Shown here: positions 63,403-64,000 of the stretch, piece after piece
Numbering within the stretch: position 1 is the stretch's first letter
How the letters are laid out: each line of letters starts with the position of its first letter
Assembly: GCF_000219535.2 (NCBI RefSeq)
Contig: NZ_CP007806.1
Span: 2,080,501 to 2,144,500 of the forward strand
Reading direction: 5' to 3'
Source: Brevibacillus laterosporus LMG 15441
Lineage (GTDB): Bacteria; Bacillota; Bacilli; Brevibacillales; Brevibacillaceae
Length of the DNA stretch: 64,000 nt
Program-made: the position numbers and the translations under genes
The notes under the pieces: model-generated
The model's input: only the letters and a program-made list of their open reading frames with translations
Told to the model about the DNA's origin: nothing
Databases searched by the model: none

Positions 63403-64000
63403 ATGAGTCCATCGCTTGTATTTATGTATTCGGGTCAAGGCTCGCAGTATTATCAAATGGGAAAAGCCTTATTTGAACACAATCGAATTTTTAGATCGTG
63501 CATGAATGAATTAGATGCGAAAGCGCGCGAGCTGATTGGCATATCGGTACAGAGTGAGTTGTATAGGACCAATAGGAACATGACCGAGCCTTTTACTCGT
63601 ACGCTGCATACGCATGTGTGTATTTTTATGGTGGAATATGCCACTACGATGGTTCTATTAGAAAATGGAATGGTCCCAGATGCTGTTATTGGTGTGAGTA
63701 TGGGGGAATTTGCAGCATCGGTAGCAGCAGGTGTATGTAGTGTGGATACGGCACTCAAATCCGTTGTGAAGCAGGCACAATTACTAGAAAAACATTGTGA
63801 TGTAGGGGCTATGTTAGCTATTTTGGATCGTCCGTCCCTTTTCTTGTCTGATCCGGTGTTATATGAGAATAGCGAATTGGTTTCTATTCATAACGAGAAT
63901 CATTTTATTGTATCAGGTAGAAAAGAACATATGGCGATGATTGAACAGCATGCGAAGAAAAATGGAATCATGTGTAGCAAATTACCGGTTACTCATGGAT
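63403..64000 (+). CDS. Free-standing acyltransferase (malonyl-CoA:ACP transacylase fold), 3' truncated by window
   Basis: The frame from the ATG at 63403 (GAGGTG upstream) stays open to the window end, giving 199 codons of a family near 290-320. It begins with SLVFMYSGQGSQYYQMGKAL, the acyltransferase N-terminus, and has the nucleophile elbow GVSMGEFAAS (Ser about residue 91), where Val replaces the usual His of GHSxGE. The end reads KLPVTHG, approaching the catalytic His region. Free-standing ATs of this kind serve trans-AT polyketide synthases as loader or as proofreading hydrolase. It follows the amidotransferase gene by 73 bases. Confidence 0.85.
   Translation, partial: MSPSLVFMYSGQGSQYYQMGKALFEHNRIFRSCMNELDAKARELIGISVQSELYRTNRNMTEPFTRTLHTHVCIFMVEYATTMVLLENGMVPDAVIGVSMGEFAASVAAGVCSVDTALKSVVKQAQLLEKHCDVGAMLAILDRPSLFLSDPVLYENSELVSIHNENHFIVSGRKEHMAMIEQHAKKNGIMCSKLPVTHG

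Overview
The window looks like chromosomal DNA of a low-GC, spore-forming Gram-positive, most likely a Brevibacillus close to B. laterosporus. That is an inference from gene content (KapB, CotF-like and YheC/D spore proteins, Spo0E, a collagen-like exosporium protein, an Sfp-type transferase, a polyketide-type locus), from the strong AGGAGG-type ribosome sites, and from a base composition near 40 percent GC. No rRNA, tRNA, CRISPR array or insertion sequence was seen.

Layout. 0-10 kb: the end of pepF, the nagA-nagB amino-sugar operon with cre-like sites, an RND efflux pair with a lipoprotein adaptor, an Sfp-type phosphopantetheinyl transferase and a quinone-oxidoreductase-like gene. 10.5-15 kb: a YngI-like acyl-CoA synthetase, then a visibly GC-richer cassette of an Rrf2 regulator, a DsbA/FrnE-like oxidoreductase and an unusual metallo-beta-lactamase-fold lipoprotein, with the same inverted repeat in front of the first two genes; a decayed VOC gene follows. 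15-26 kb: a beta-gamma-crystallin calcium-binding protein, leuCD facing a LysR regulator, thioredoxin-like, GDPD, RluA, YheC/D, two transporters and a nitroreductase. 26-32 kb: small and sporulation-linked genes (KapB, CotF-like), a vat-type streptogramin acetyltransferase pseudogene and a long collagen-like gene. 32-43 kb: MarR, a tandem P-loop ATPase, a membrane phosphodiester glycosidase pair, ArsR/SulP, a free-standing 26-residue hydrophobic peptide gene, metY under a SAM-I riboswitch, and an NCS2 purine permease with a structured leader. 43-54 kb: a PLP aldolase/FAD sugar-lactone oxidase pair, then a C4-dicarboxylate system (DctP transporter, DctB binding protein, DctS/DctR two-component pair) split by a lipoprotein/DUF350/glutathionylspermidine-synthase-like module. 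54-59 kb: tyrS, a second nitroreductase, a secreted epimerase-like protein and a Spo0E-like phosphatase.

59.6 kb to the end is the start of a natural-product locus: an AMP-dependent ligase, a free-standing carrier protein, an asparagine-synthase-type amidotransferase and a free-standing acyltransferase cut by the window edge. Together they suggest an amide-bearing starter unit built on a carrier protein; the Sfp-type enzyme at 8 kb could prime that carrier. The small peptide unit at 38.5 kb, the Rrf2 cassette, the split dct locus and this natural-product start are the parts most worth following up.
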